A DNA stretch of 64,000 nt from Paraplanobispora siamensis (GTDB lineage Bacteria > Actinomycetota > Actinomycetes > Streptosporangiales > Streptosporangiaceae), in assembly GCF_016863175.1 (NCBI RefSeq), contig NZ_BOOJ01000053.1, positions 1-64,000 of the forward strand. Reading direction: 5' to 3'. How positions within the stretch are numbered: the first letter of the stretch is position 1; every line of letters begins with the position of its first letter. Position numbers and translations under genes: made by a program. Shown here in pieces: positions 45,374 to 53,968 of this stretch. The notes under the pieces are model-generated. The model did not search any database, had not been told where the DNA came from, and was given only the letters and a program-made list of their open reading frames with translations.

Positions 45374-46357
45374 TCAGGCCGTCTCCACCTCCGGATAGTG
45401 ACAGGCCACCCAGCGGTCCCCGCCGAGGGACCGCATCTCGGGTTCCTCCTGCGCGCACCGGGGGGCGGCCTTCGGGCAGCGGGTACGGAAGCGGCATCCG
45501 CTGGGCGGGGTGACCGGTGAGGGCGGCTCGCCGCTGATCAGCTGGTCGGCCGGGGGCAGGCCGAGGCCGCTGCGCGGGATGGAGGCCAGCAGCGCCCGCG
45601 TGTAGGGGTGGGCGGGCCGCTCGACCAGCTCGGAGCCGGGGGCCAGCTCGCAGGTCTTGCCCAGGTACATCACCAGGATGCGGTCGCTGACGTTCTTCAC
45701 CACGGCCAGGTCGTGGGCGATGAAGACCAGCGTGAGCCGGTAGCGCTCCTTGAGGTCCTCCAGCAGGCCGAGGATCTGCGCCTGCACCGAGACGTCCAGC
45801 GCCGACACCGGCTCGTCGCAGATCACCACCTCGGGTTCGAGCACGAGGGCCCTGGCGATCGAGATGCGCTGGCACTGCCCGCCGGAGAACTCGTGCGGCC
45901 GGCGGGTGGCCGCGGTGTCCGGATCGAGCCCGACGGCCTCCAGGATCTCGTCCACCCGGTCGCCGCCGACGCCCCACACCCGCGGCCCCTCCGCGACGAT
46001 GTCGCGGACCCGGCGGCGGGGGTTCAGCGACGAGATCGGGTCCTGGAAGATCATCTGCAGCCGCCGCCGGGTACGGCGCAGCGCCTCGCCCTTCAGCCGG
46101 GTCAGCTCGACCCCGTCCAGCCGGACCGAGCCCGACAGCGGCGGCGGCAGCTGCATCAGCGCCCGCGCGGTGGTCGACTTGCCGCAGCCCGACTCGCCGA
46201 CGATGCCGAGGGTCTCGCCGGGCAGCAGGTCGAAGCTGACCCCGGACACCGCGCGCACGCTGCGGCCGCGGCCGGCGGGGAACTCCACGACGAGGTCCTC
46301 GGCCCTGAGCACCGCCTGGCCGGGGGGACGGAGATGGGCGCTTCCGCTACCTGCCAC
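45374..46357 (-). CDS. peptide/nickel ABC transporter ATPase (OppF/DppF type)
   Basis: A 327-residue ATPase. Walker A is GESGCGKSTTARAL, the Q loop is MIFQDPISSLNPRRRV, the signature is FSGGQCQRISIARAL (Cys in place of the usual Gln-Gln/Lys), and Walker B is VVICDEPVSALDVS. The C-terminal oligopeptide domain has CRFRTRCPKAAPRC, a Cys pattern seen in OppD/F proteins. The GTG at 46357 has AAGGAG nine bases upstream and overlaps the preceding gene's stop by 11 bp. Last gene of a four-gene importer operon. Confidence 0.94.
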   Translation of the reverse strand: MAGSGSAHLRPPGQAVLRAEDLVVEFPAGRGRSVRAVSGVSFDLLPGETLGIVGESGCGKSTTARALMQLPPPLSGSVRLDGVELTRLKGEALRRTRRRLQMIFQDPISSLNPRRRVRDIVAEGPRVWGVGGDRVDEILEAVGLDPDTAATRRPHEFSGGQCQRISIARALVLEPEVVICDEPVSALDVSVQAQILGLLEDLKERYRLTLVFIAHDLAVVKNVSDRILVMYLGKTCELAPGSELVERPAHPYTRALLASIPRSGLGLPPADQLISGEPPSPVTPPSGCRFRTRCPKAAPRCAQEEPEMRSLGGDRWVACHYPEVETA

Positions 46358-48437
46358 GGTTGTCGGCTCCTTCGGGTCCGGCGAGTTCGGGTCTCTTGAG
46401 GTCCGGACCGGCGCTTCCGGCCCCGTTGTGCTCGGGACCGCCGGGCTCGGAGCCGTTGCGGTCCGTGCCCGCGGGCACGGGACCGGCGGCCGGTTCACCG
46501 AGAGCCGCGGGTCCGGACTCGCCCAGGGCGACGGGCACGGGGTCCGCGGGTCCGGACTCGCCCAGGGCGACGGGCACGGGGTCGCCGACCGCCGCCTCGG
46601 TGCCCCGCGGGTACCAGCAGGCGTACAGGTGCTCGCGGGTCTCCTGGAACAGCGGGGGCGCCTCGGTGACGCAGCGCTCGCGGGCGTAGGGGCAGCGGGG
46701 GTGGAAGGCGCACCCCGAGGGCAGGGCGGCCAGGTCGGGCGGGCGGCCGGTGATGACCCGCAGCCGGTGGTGGGCCGGGTCGGTCAGCCGGGGCACCGAC
46801 TGCAGCAGGGCCTCGGTGTACGGCATGCGGGTCCGCTCGAACAGGTCGGCGGCCGGTCCGCGCTCGACCACCTTGCCGGCGTACATCACGATCACCTCGT
46901 CCGCCCACTCGGCGACCACCGCCAGATCGTGGCTGACCAGCACGGTGGCCATGTTCCGCTCCTGGCGCTGGCGGTGGATCAGCCGCAGCACCTGGTCCTG
47001 CACGGTGACGTCCAGGGCGGTGGTCGGCTCGTCGGCGAACAGCACGTCGGGCCCGCACGACAGCGCCATCGCGATCGTCACGCGCTGGCGCATGCCGCCG
47101 GACAGCTGGTGCGGATAGCGGCGCAGCACCCGCTCGGGCTCGGGGATGCCGACCGAGGCCAGCAGCACCGCGGCGTGCGCCCGCGCCCGCTTCCCGCTCA
47201 GCCCGAGGTGCACCCGGAGCGGCTCGGCCACCTGGGTGCCGATGGTGCGCACCGGGTTGAGCGCGGTCATCGGGTCCTGGAAGACCGCGGCCAGCCGGGT
47301 GCCCAGGACCTGGCGCATCTCCTTCGGGCTGAACCCGGTCAGGTCGTCGCCGTCGAGATAGACCTTGCCGCCGCGGACCACCCCGGCGCCGGGCAGCAGG
47401 TCGAGGATGGAGCGGATGAGCATGGACTTGCCCGAACCCGACTCCCCGACGACGGCCAGAGTCCTGCCCCGCTCCAGGGTGAAGGAGACCCCGTCGACGG
47501 CCTTGACGACGCCGCGCTCGGTGACGAAGTGCGTGCGCAGATCCGCCACCTGCAGCAGCTGCCCGCCCGGGGTGTGGGGCGCCGTCGGCAGCGGCTGCGC
47601 GGCGGCCCGCCGTACGTGCTCCAGGCCGCTCTGGCGCACGTCGGTCAGCGCCCTGAGCCTGTCGCCGACCACGTTGAACGACAGCACGGTCAGGAACATC
47701 ACCAGCGCGGGCGCGAGCACCAGATGGGGGGCGTTCTCCATGATGGTGCGGCCCTCGTTGATGAGACCGCCCCAGGTGGGGGTGGGCGCCTGCACCGACA
47801 GGCCGAGGAAGGCCAGGCTGCCCTCGGCCACGATCACCACGGCCATCCCGAGGAAGGCGTAGGAGGCCGCGGGCACCGACACGTTGGGCACGATCTCGCG
47901 CCACAGGATCCTGCGGTCGCGCACGCCCAGGGCGCGGGCCGCCAGCACGAACTCCCGTCCCGCGAACGCCATCGTCGTCCCGCGGACCAGCCGGGTCCAG
48001 GCGGGCACGCCGAGCACGCCCAGCACGATGAGCACGTTGCGCAGGTTCGCCCCGGCGAAGGCGACCACGGCCAGCGCGAAGACCAGCGCGGGGAAGGCCA
48101 GCGCGATGTCGTTGACCGCCATGATCACCGCGTCCGTCGCCTTGCCCCGGTATCCGGCCAGCAGGCCGAGGGGCGCGCCGATCAGCAGGCCGAGCAGGAC
48201 CGCGCCGATGCCCACGCCGAGCGAGACGCGCGCGCCGTACACCACACGGCTGAACACGTCGCGGCCCAGGCCGTCGGTGCCGAAGGGGTGGGCCAGGCTC
48301 GGCCCGGCCTGCGGCGGCCCGACCAGGGTCTCGTCGTAGCCCGGCAGCGGGAGCAGGTCGGCCAGCACGGCGGCGGCCAGGACCAGCCCGATCCACCCCG
48401 AGGCGATCCAGAAACCCTTACCCAGGCGCCTACGCAT
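46347..48437 (-). CDS. fused ABC permease-ATPase (OppC-OppD type)
   Basis: A 696-residue fusion. Residues 1-280 form a DppC-like permease with about six helices, an FGTDGLGRDVFSRVVYGAR loop and the EAA motif EFVLAARALGVRDRRILWREIVPN. Residues from about 310 form an OppD-like ATPase: Walker A GESGSGKSMLI, signature LSGGMRQRVTIAMAL, Walker B LFADEPTTALD, and oligopeptide motif CAFHPRCPYARERC. The C-terminal tail of about 90 residues is Gly/Pro-rich with a 13-residue duplication encoded by a 39-bp repeat. Such permease-ATPase fusions recur in actinobacteria. It overlaps the OppB-like gene by 8 bp and the OppF-like gene by 11 bp. Confidence 0.93.
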   Translation of the reverse strand: MRRRLGKGFWIASGWIGLVLAAAVLADLLPLPGYDETLVGPPQAGPSLAHPFGTDGLGRDVFSRVVYGARVSLGVGIGAVLLGLLIGAPLGLLAGYRGKATDAVIMAVNDIALAFPALVFALAVVAFAGANLRNVLIVLGVLGVPAWTRLVRGTTMAFAGREFVLAARALGVRDRRILWREIVPNVSVPAASYAFLGMAVVIVAEGSLAFLGLSVQAPTPTWGGLINEGRTIMENAPHLVLAPALVMFLTVLSFNVVGDRLRALTDVRQSGLEHVRRAAAQPLPTAPHTPGGQLLQVADLRTHFVTERGVVKAVDGVSFTLERGRTLAVVGESGSGKSMLIRSILDLLPGAGVVRGGKVYLDGDDLTGFSPKEMRQVLGTRLAAVFQDPMTALNPVRTIGTQVAEPLRVHLGLSGKRARAHAAVLLASVGIPEPERVLRRYPHQLSGGMRQRVTIAMALSCGPDVLFADEPTTALDVTVQDQVLRLIHRQRQERNMATVLVSHDLAVVAEWADEVIVMYAGKVVERGPAADLFERTRMPYTEALLQSVPRLTDPAHHRLRVITGRPPDLAALPSGCAFHPRCPYARERCVTEAPPLFQETREHLYACWYPRGTEAAVGDPVPVALGESGPADPVPVALGESGPAALGEPAAGPVPAGTDRNGSEPGGPEHNGAGSAGPDLKRPELAGPEGADNRGR
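46505..46582. repeat. 39-bp duplication in the fused transporter gene
   Basis: Two head-to-tail 39-base copies (starts about 46505 and 46544) encode the repeated VPVALGESGPADP-type tail of the permease-ATPase fusion. The repeat is in frame and probably not needed for transport. Confidence 0.8.
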
Positions 48438-49365
48438 GCCGGATCCTGGGATCGACCGCGGCGTAGACCAGGTCCACCGCGAAGTTGACCAGCACGTAGC
48501 CGACCGAGATCAGCACGACGCCTCCCTGCACCGTCAGATAGTCGCGGGAGAAGATGGAGTCCACGATGAGGCGGCCCACGCCGGGCAGGCCGAAGAGCGT
48601 CTCGATGATCACCGTGCCGCCGACGAGGGCGCCGAGGTTGAGCCCGATGGCGGTGATCAGCGAGATCGCCGAGGGCCGCAGCGCGTGCCGCCACAGGATG
48701 CGCCGCGGCGACAGGCCGCGGGCGCGGGCCAGGGTGATGTAGTCCTCCTGCAGGGTGGCGATCATGTCGGCGCGCAGCAGCCGCGCGTAGACGGCCAGCT
48801 GCCCGCAGCCCAGCGTGATGGCGGGCAGCAGCACCGAGGTGATGTTCCAGCCGAGGTCCAGCGAGATCGGGGTCCATCCCGTGGCGGGCAGGACCTGCCA
48901 CTTCACGGCGAAGACCAGGATCAGCAGGACGCCGAGCACGAACACCGGGGTCGACAGCAGCCCGAAGCACAGCGCGGTCAGCGCCTGGTCGGTCGTGCTG
49001 CCGGCCCTGCGGGCCGCCGCCACGCCGATCGGCACGGCGAGCCCGATCGCGACGATCTCGGCCGCGATCAGCAGCTCGATCGTGACCGGGAGCCGTTCGA
49101 CCAGGGCCTCGGTCACCGGGACGCTGGTGATGTAGGAGGTGCCGAGGTCGCCGGTGAACAGGGCGCCCAGCCAGGCCGCGTAGCGGACGAACAACGGGTC
49201 GTCCAGGCCCAGCTCCTGGCGGAGCTGCGCGCGCGCCTCCTCCGTCGCCGAGACCCCCAGGATCTGGGTGGTCGGGTCGCCCGGCAGCAGCGCGAGCAGG
49301 GCGAACGACAGGAAGGTGACGACGAGCAGCACCACCAGGAGCCGGACCAGCCGGTGGAGGATCAC
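48430..49365 (-). CDS. peptide/nickel ABC transporter permease (OppB/DppB type)
   Basis: A 311-residue permease with six helices. The N-terminal VILHRLVRLLVVLLVVTFLS and LLPGDPTTQILG are standard for DppB. The EAA loop is EDYITLARARGLSPRRILWRHALRP, then GLNLGALVGGTVIIETLFGLPGVGRLIVDSI. The GTG at 49365 overlaps the stop of the binding-protein gene (GTGA), and the 3' end overlaps the fusion gene, so the operon is tightly coupled. Confidence 0.95.
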   Translation of the reverse strand: MILHRLVRLLVVLLVVTFLSFALLALLPGDPTTQILGVSATEEARAQLRQELGLDDPLFVRYAAWLGALFTGDLGTSYITSVPVTEALVERLPVTIELLIAAEIVAIGLAVPIGVAAARRAGSTTDQALTALCFGLLSTPVFVLGVLLILVFAVKWQVLPATGWTPISLDLGWNITSVLLPAITLGCGQLAVYARLLRADMIATLQEDYITLARARGLSPRRILWRHALRPSAISLITAIGLNLGALVGGTVIIETLFGLPGVGRLIVDSIFSRDYLTVQGGVVLISVGYVLVNFAVDLVYAAVDPRIRHA

Positions 49366-51011
49366 TGCTGGTTTACCCAGATCTGCGAGAACGGGTGGTA
49401 CGGGATGGGCGAGCCGGTCAGCGGCAGGCCCTTCTCGCCGTCGGGCAGCAGCTGCTCGCCGATCCCCCGGACCTTGGCCTTGGCCACGATGGCGCCCACG
49501 TTGAGGTGGTCGATGAACACGAACGGCACGAGCTCGCGCAGCCGCTGCTGCACGATCGCGTAGGCCTCCTTGCGGGCCTCGGGCTGCGGGTTGCTCCTGC
49601 CGCTGTCGAGGGCGTTGCTGAGCTGGGCGTCCTTCAGGCGGGTGAAGTTGAGCGCGACCGAGCCGACGGGCTGGGCGTAGTTCTGGTGCATCCAGATGTA
49701 CTCGCCGTCGGGGTCGGGCGAGGAGAACTGCGTCCACACCGTGGCGCTGTAGTTGCCGGTGACCGCGCGGTTGATCAGGTCGGCCTGGTCGGCCTGCTTG
49801 ATCGTCACGTCCACGCCGGCCTTGCGCCACATGGCCTGGGCCAGCTCGACGCCCTGCATGGTGTTGGGGTCGGGGGTGGACAGCAGCTCGAAGGAGACCG
49901 GGCCCTTCTCCGCCTCGACCTCCTTGATCAGGGCGGTGGCCTTGGCCAGGTCGTAGGCCGGATAGGTGCCGCCGGGCGCGTACCACGGCGAGTCCTTCGA
50001 CCAGGGGCCGTCGGCCTCCTCCGTCAGCCCCGAGCGCAGGGTGGAGATGACCGTCTTGCGGTCGGTGGCGTGGGCCAGCGCCCTGCGGACCCGGACGTCG
50101 TCCAGGGGCGCGACGGCGGTGTTGAGCAGGAACATGTACTCGGGGACGGCCATGCCCTGCGCCCTGTGCACGCTGTAGGCGTCGGTCATCCCGCCGAACT
50201 TGGTCACGTCCTCGTCGCGGCTGGTGCCCATGGCGTCCAGCCCGCCGGCCTCCAGGGTCTGCGCGCGCGTCTGGCTGTCGGGCAGGATCCGGAACTCGAG
50301 CTCGTCGAGGTACGGCAGGCCCTTGCGCCAGTAGCCCGGGTTCCTGGTCACGACCATGCGGCTGTCGGGCACGTACTCCTTGAGCGTGAACGGGCCGGTG
50401 CCGATGGGCTTGCGGCTGGCGGCCTCGGGGTCGGCCAGCGAGGCGGGCGCGAGCACCATGCCGATCTGCGCGGCCAGATAGTAGGGGAAGGCCACCCACG
50501 GCTGCTTGAGCTTGACCTTCACCGTCATCGGGTCGACCAGCTCGAAGGAGTCGACCGGCCCGAACACCGAGCTGGTGAGCGGGGAGGCCTTCTGCGCTTC
50601 AAGGTTGGCCTTGACCGCCTCGCCGTTCAGCGGAGTGCCGTCGGAGAAGGTGATCCCGTTCCTCACCTTGATCGTCCACTCGTCACTGTTGGAGTTGGGC
50701 GTCAGGGACTGGGCGAGGTACGGCTTCCAGGCCCCGCTCGCGTCGACGCTCACCAGCGGTTCGACCATCGTCCCGACCATGCTGTAGCTCTGCGAGGCGA
50801 ACTGGTCGGTGACCGGGTTGAGCCCGGCGGCGTCGGCGCTGAGCCCGTAGACCAGGCGCCCGCCCTTGACCGGCGAGGAGGCGCCGGAGGATGAGCCGGA
50901 AGGGGATCCGGCCTGGGTGGCCGTCGGCCGCTCCCCGCTGCAGGCGACCAGCGCCGATGAGAACAGGGAAAGTGACGTCAGGGACAGCAGAAAGATTTTC
51001 CAGCGCTTCAT
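49362..51011 (-). CDS. solute-binding lipoprotein of the ABC importer (SBP family 5)
   Basis: A 549-residue family-5 extracellular binding protein for peptides, nickel or similar. The lipoprotein signal is MKRWKIFLLSLTSLSLFSSALVAC with the lipid Cys about 24, followed by a Ser/Gly-rich linker. The fold motifs GGRLVYGLSADAAGLNPVTD, NGITFSDGTPLNGEAVKANLE and DDVRVRRALAHATDRKTVI are characteristic. The ATG at 51011 is spaced correctly from GGGAG; the ATG at 51017 is too close to it. First gene of the operon, controlled from the palindromic region at 51045-51076. Confidence 0.92.
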   Translation of the reverse strand: MKRWKIFLLSLTSLSLFSSALVACSGERPTATQAGSPSGSSSGASSPVKGGRLVYGLSADAAGLNPVTDQFASQSYSMVGTMVEPLVSVDASGAWKPYLAQSLTPNSNSDEWTIKVRNGITFSDGTPLNGEAVKANLEAQKASPLTSSVFGPVDSFELVDPMTVKVKLKQPWVAFPYYLAAQIGMVLAPASLADPEAASRKPIGTGPFTLKEYVPDSRMVVTRNPGYWRKGLPYLDELEFRILPDSQTRAQTLEAGGLDAMGTSRDEDVTKFGGMTDAYSVHRAQGMAVPEYMFLLNTAVAPLDDVRVRRALAHATDRKTVISTLRSGLTEEADGPWSKDSPWYAPGGTYPAYDLAKATALIKEVEAEKGPVSFELLSTPDPNTMQGVELAQAMWRKAGVDVTIKQADQADLINRAVTGNYSATVWTQFSSPDPDGEYIWMHQNYAQPVGSVALNFTRLKDAQLSNALDSGRSNPQPEARKEAYAIVQQRLRELVPFVFIDHLNVGAIVAKAKVRGIGEQLLPDGEKGLPLTGSPIPYHPFSQIWVNQQ

Positions 51012-51044
51012 TGGCATCTTCTCCCGTGGCCCCCGAGAGCAATT

Positions 51045-51076
51045 TCACCGATAGTACTATCGGTGAGATTTCTCAC
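51045..51076. promoter_or_regulatory. overlapping palindromic operators and importer promoter
   Basis: A perfect 22-bp palindrome (51045-51066, core CCGATAGTACTATCGG) overlaps a second perfect 14-bp palindrome GTGAGATTTCTCAC (51063-51076). On the minus strand a promoter fits TTGTGA (51078-51073), 16-base spacer, TACTAT (51056-51051), so the larger operator covers the -10. The TetR gene divergent at 51202 is the obvious ligand. Confidence 0.75.
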
Positions 51077-51201
51077 AAGGGTTCCCGGTGGATTGTTGCC
51101 GCCGGGATGTGAGGGACCTTCGCCTCCCTCGGAGCGGGAGAGCACGGCGGCCGGGCCGGCGGACCTGCCACTAGAGTCGGGCGCACAGGATTGGAGTGGC
51201 C

Positions 51202-51831
51202 GTGACGAGCACACCGCTCACCAGGAGTGAGGCCAAGGACCGGACCAGGCGCCGGTTGCTCCGCTCCGCCCTGGCCATCCTCGACGAGGAGGGGGAGGCC
51301 GGCCTCACCACGGTCAAGGTGGCCAAGGCGGCCGGGATCGCCCAGTCGAGCTTCTACGTGCACTTCAAGGACATGCAGGACCTGCTCAAGGCCCTGGCCG
51401 TCGAGAGCGGGCAACGGCTGCGCGCCTCCATGCGCGAGGCCCGGCGCCGGGCGGGCGAAACGCCCAGCGACGAGGAGCCCTACCGCGACACCTTCCGCAT
51501 CCCGCTGGAGGCCATCTGCCGTCATCCGGAGCTGCTGCGCATCCAGCTGCGCGCCCGGCACGACCCGTCCTCGCCGCTGCAGGGGTTCGCGGCCGAGACC
51601 GCCGCCGTCTACCGCGCCCACCTGGCCGCCGACCTGGCCGCCCTCGGCTGGGCCGCCGACGACGAGCGCGGCCGGCGCCGCCTGGAGATGGTCGCCGACG
51701 GGCTCAACGCGCTGACCAACGCCATGGCGCTGGGGCACATCGAGGGGCGCTACCCCGACGTGGAGGAGACCGTCGACGTCCTGGTGGCCTTCTCCAAGGG
51801 ATGCATGCACGCGCTGAAGACCTCCGGTTGA
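51202..51831 (+). CDS. TetR-family regulator of the ABC importer
   Basis: A 209-residue TetR protein with HTH at about 15-60 (RTRRRLLRSALAILDEEGEAGLTTVKVAKAAGIAQSSFYVHFKDMQDLL). The C-terminal ligand domain is helical with no specific family. The GTG at 51202 has GGAG five bases upstream; the GTG at 51196 is part of that Shine-Dalgarno. It is divergent from the ABC importer operon, 190 bp away, with palindromic operators between, so it most likely represses the importer. Confidence 0.92.
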   Translation: MTSTPLTRSEAKDRTRRRLLRSALAILDEEGEAGLTTVKVAKAAGIAQSSFYVHFKDMQDLLKALAVESGQRLRASMREARRRAGETPSDEEPYRDTFRIPLEAICRHPELLRIQLRARHDPSSPLQGFAAETAAVYRAHLAADLAALGWAADDERGRRRLEMVADGLNALTNAMALGHIEGRYPDVEETVDVLVAFSKGCMHALKTSG

Positions 51832-51942
51832 CGGCCCGCCGCGAAGATTCCTCCGGCGGGGTGTCGATTCCGGCGCGGGTCGCACGTCATAGAGGCACGC
51901 GCGCCGCCCGGGCGCGCGTGGAGCACAGGGAAGGGACACGCG

Positions 51943-52287
51943 ATGAAGTACGTGCTGCTGGCCGTCGGTGACGAGAAGGTCTGGGAGCAGGCCGGCCCGG
52001 CCGAGCGGGAGGCCGTATTCGCCGGCTGGGAGCGCTTCGACCGGCTGCTGAAGTCCAGGAACGCCGACCGGGGCGGCGAGGAGCTGGCCCCCTCCGGCAG
52101 CGCCACCGTCGTCAGGAAGGACGGCGACCAGGTGATCATCACTGACGGCCCCTACGCGGAGGCGACCGAGCAGATCGGCGGGTTCGTCATCGTGGAGGCC
52201 AGGGATCTGGACGAGGCGATCGAGTTCGCCAGGGCCTGCCCCTCGGGGACCGTGGAGATCCGCCCCGTGGTCGAGTACCAGGGCTGA
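51943..52287 (+). CDS. YCII/DGPF-domain protein
   Basis: A 114-residue YCII-related protein with the DGPY(A/T)E signature (TDGPYAEATEQIGGFVIVEARDLDEA). In actinobacteria these DGPF proteins are encoded next to ECF42 sigma factors, exactly as here with the sigma gene 32 bp downstream. Their biochemical role is unknown; the fold is ferredoxin-like and may carry out hydrolysis or binding. RBS GGGAAGGGA upstream. Confidence 0.93.
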   Translation: MKYVLLAVGDEKVWEQAGPAEREAVFAGWERFDRLLKSRNADRGGEELAPSGSATVVRKDGDQVIITDGPYAEATEQIGGFVIVEARDLDEAIEFARACPSGTVEIRPVVEYQG

Positions 52288-52319
52288 GTCTCCACGTGCG
52301 GGCGGATGCGGGGATCTCC

Positions 52320-53579
52320 ATGGCGGGGGACGGGGCGACGGGGGCCGAGCGGGCCTACCGGGAGCACTGGGCGCGGTTGCTGGCCCTGCTCACCGCCGAG
52401 CTGCGCGACCTGGATCTCGCCGAGGAGTCCCTGCAGGACGCCTTCGCCGCGGCGGTCGCCGCCTGGCCGCCGGAACCGGCCAACCCGCCCGCCTGGCTGC
52501 TCACCGCGGCGCGCAGGCGGGCCATGGACCGGCTCCGGCACGGCGCCGTCGTGGCCAGGAAGCTGCCGCTGCTGATCGTGGACGAGCCGGAGCCGCCCTC
52601 CGCCATCCCCGACGAGCGGCTCCGGCTGATCTTCGTCTGCTGCCACCCGGCGCTGTCCACGGACGCCCGGGTGGCTCTGACCCTGCGCTGCGTGGGAGGT
52701 CTGACCACGCGGGAGATCGCCCGGCTGTTCCTGGTCCCGGAGGCCACCATGGCCGCCAGGATCACCCGGGCCAAGAAGAAGATCGCCCAGGCCGGGATCC
52801 CGTACCGGGTGCCCTCGGAGGCGGAGCTGGCCGAGCGCCGCGACGGCGTGCTGGCGGTGATCTACCTGATCTTCACCGAGGGGTACGCCGCGACCGGAGG
52901 GGACCGGCTCATCCGCGAGGACCTCGCCGCCGAGGCGATCGCCCTGGGCCGGATGCTCCGGGAACTGCTGCCCGCCGACGCGGAGGTGGACGGGCTGCTG
53001 GCGCTCATGCTGCTGCACCACGCCCGGCGCGAGGCCCGGCTGGGCCCCGCCGGCGAGCTGGTCCGCCTGCCCGACCAGGACCGCTCGCGATGGCGCGGCG
53101 AGGAGATCGCCGAGGCGGTCGCCCTGCTGCGGCGGAGGGCACCGTACGGCCCGCCCGGCCCCTACCTGCTGCAGGCGGCGATCGCCGCCGAGCACGCGAC
53201 CGCCGACCGCGCCGAGGACACCGACTGGCCCGCCATCGCCCGGCTGTACGGCGCGCTGGAGCAGATCACCGGATCGGCGGTGGTCCGGCTCAACCGGGCG
53301 GTGGCGGTCGCCGAGGCCGAGGGGCCGCAGGCGGGCCTGGAACTGCTGGAAGGGCTGGACCGGGCGCTGGGCCGCCACCATCTCCTGCACGCCACCCGGG
53401 CCGAACTGCTGCGCCGGCTGGGCCGTGACCGGGAGGCGCTGGAGGCATACGGCCGGGCTCTGGAGGCCGTCGGCACCGACCCGGAACGCGCCTTCCTGCT
53501 GTCGCGCCGGGCGGACCTCTCGGGGTCCGCCACCGGGCCGGAAACGGGTCCCGGCGGTCCCCACCGGGCACACCCGTAA
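52320..53579 (+). CDS. ECF42-group RNA polymerase sigma factor
   Basis: A 419-residue extracytoplasmic-function sigma factor with the C-terminal extension of the ECF42 group. Sigma2 covers about 12-75 (DLAEESLQDAFAAAVAAWP, PPAWLLTAARRRAMDRLR). Sigma4 covers about 110-165 (LIFVCCHPALSTDARVALTLRCVGGLTTREIARLFLVPEATMAARITRAKKKI). A TPR-like roughly 230-residue tail follows (LLALMLLHHARREAR ... LYGALEQITGSAVVRLNRAVAVAEAEGP). No anti-sigma gene is present; the tail is thought to regulate these factors. The DGPF-protein gene upstream is its usual target and partner. ATG 52320 preferred to GTG 52296 on spacing from GGGGA. Confidence 0.93.
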   Translation: MAGDGATGAERAYREHWARLLALLTAELRDLDLAEESLQDAFAAAVAAWPPEPANPPAWLLTAARRRAMDRLRHGAVVARKLPLLIVDEPEPPSAIPDERLRLIFVCCHPALSTDARVALTLRCVGGLTTREIARLFLVPEATMAARITRAKKKIAQAGIPYRVPSEAELAERRDGVLAVIYLIFTEGYAATGGDRLIREDLAAEAIALGRMLRELLPADAEVDGLLALMLLHHARREARLGPAGELVRLPDQDRSRWRGEEIAEAVALLRRRAPYGPPGPYLLQAAIAAEHATADRAEDTDWPAIARLYGALEQITGSAVVRLNRAVAVAEAEGPQAGLELLEGLDRALGRHHLLHATRAELLRRLGRDREALEAYGRALEAVGTDPERAFLLSRRADLSGSATGPETGPGGPHRAHP

Positions 53580-53588
53580 CCCGGAAGT

Positions 53589-53614
53589 GGAATAACCACC
53601 CCCCTGCGTCCGTT
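53589..53614 (+). promoter_or_regulatory. sigma-R/SigH-like promoter
   Basis: GGAAT (53589-53593), an 18-base spacer, and GTT (53612-53614): exactly the GGAAT-N18-GTT consensus of the actinobacterial disulfide-stress sigma factor family. It stands just in front of the structured RNA candidate. A chance match of this short pattern in an intergenic gap is possible. Confidence 0.5.
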
Positions 53615-53619
53615 AGAGT

Positions 53620-53790
53620 CATCGTGCCGATGTGGTTTGTGTCCCCCGGGCCGCAAATTACCGCCTTCACGGAATACCGTTCGGCTGGAGCCGTGTTGTG
53701 CCTCTCGCCGAGGAGGCGACCGCCACATCGGCCTAGACTTCCCGCCCCGCGAGGCCCCGCGCCTCGCGGGGCGCTCTCGTCTCCGCCTCC
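53620..53790 (+). ncRNA. candidate structured RNA (unclassified)
   Basis: GCCGATGTGG (53626-53635) pairs perfectly with CCACATCGGC (53723-53732), closing 87 bases. Inside are local stems ACGG-AATA-CCGT, GGC-TGGA-GCC and GCCTC...GAGGC. A 12-bp terminator hairpin and a CU-rich tail follow. I found no match to the conserved cores I know of cobalamin, TPP, SAM, c-di-GMP, c-di-AMP, manganese or 6C RNAs. It may be a small RNA or a leader. Only folding by eye supports it. Confidence 0.4.
53744..53772 (+). terminator. strong terminator hairpin
   Basis: GCCCCGCGAGGC / GCCTCGCGGGGC, a perfect 12-bp stem with five-base loop, followed by a pyrimidine-rich stretch (GCTCTCGTCTCCGCCTCC). It ends either the ECF42 operon or the RNA candidate. 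Confidence 0.8.
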
Positions 53791-53968
53791 TTTCTCCTCT
53801 CCGCCGTTCGGTGCATGCTTTTGACCGGATTGTTCTGGTTGTCGGAGAAATAGAGGATGAATTTGGAGGAGCCCTACAAACCCCGGGGCCCCTCTTGTGC
53901 GAATGGGCACACCCGCCGGTCCGCGGGGCACCGCCTAATGTGGTGAACCCGCCCCGTGAGGAGAGCCC

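Larger units (their letters stand above)
53580..53968. other. 389-bp intergenic region with candidate RNA gene
   Basis: No protein gene can be supported here. It contains a sigma-R-like promoter (53589-53614), a roughly 110-base segment closed by a 10-bp long-range stem (53626-53732), a strong terminator-like hairpin (53744-53772) followed by a pyrimidine-rich run, and then about 190 bases of more AT-rich leader in front of the acyltransferase, with a possible -10 TAATGT at 53936-53941. Confidence 0.6.
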
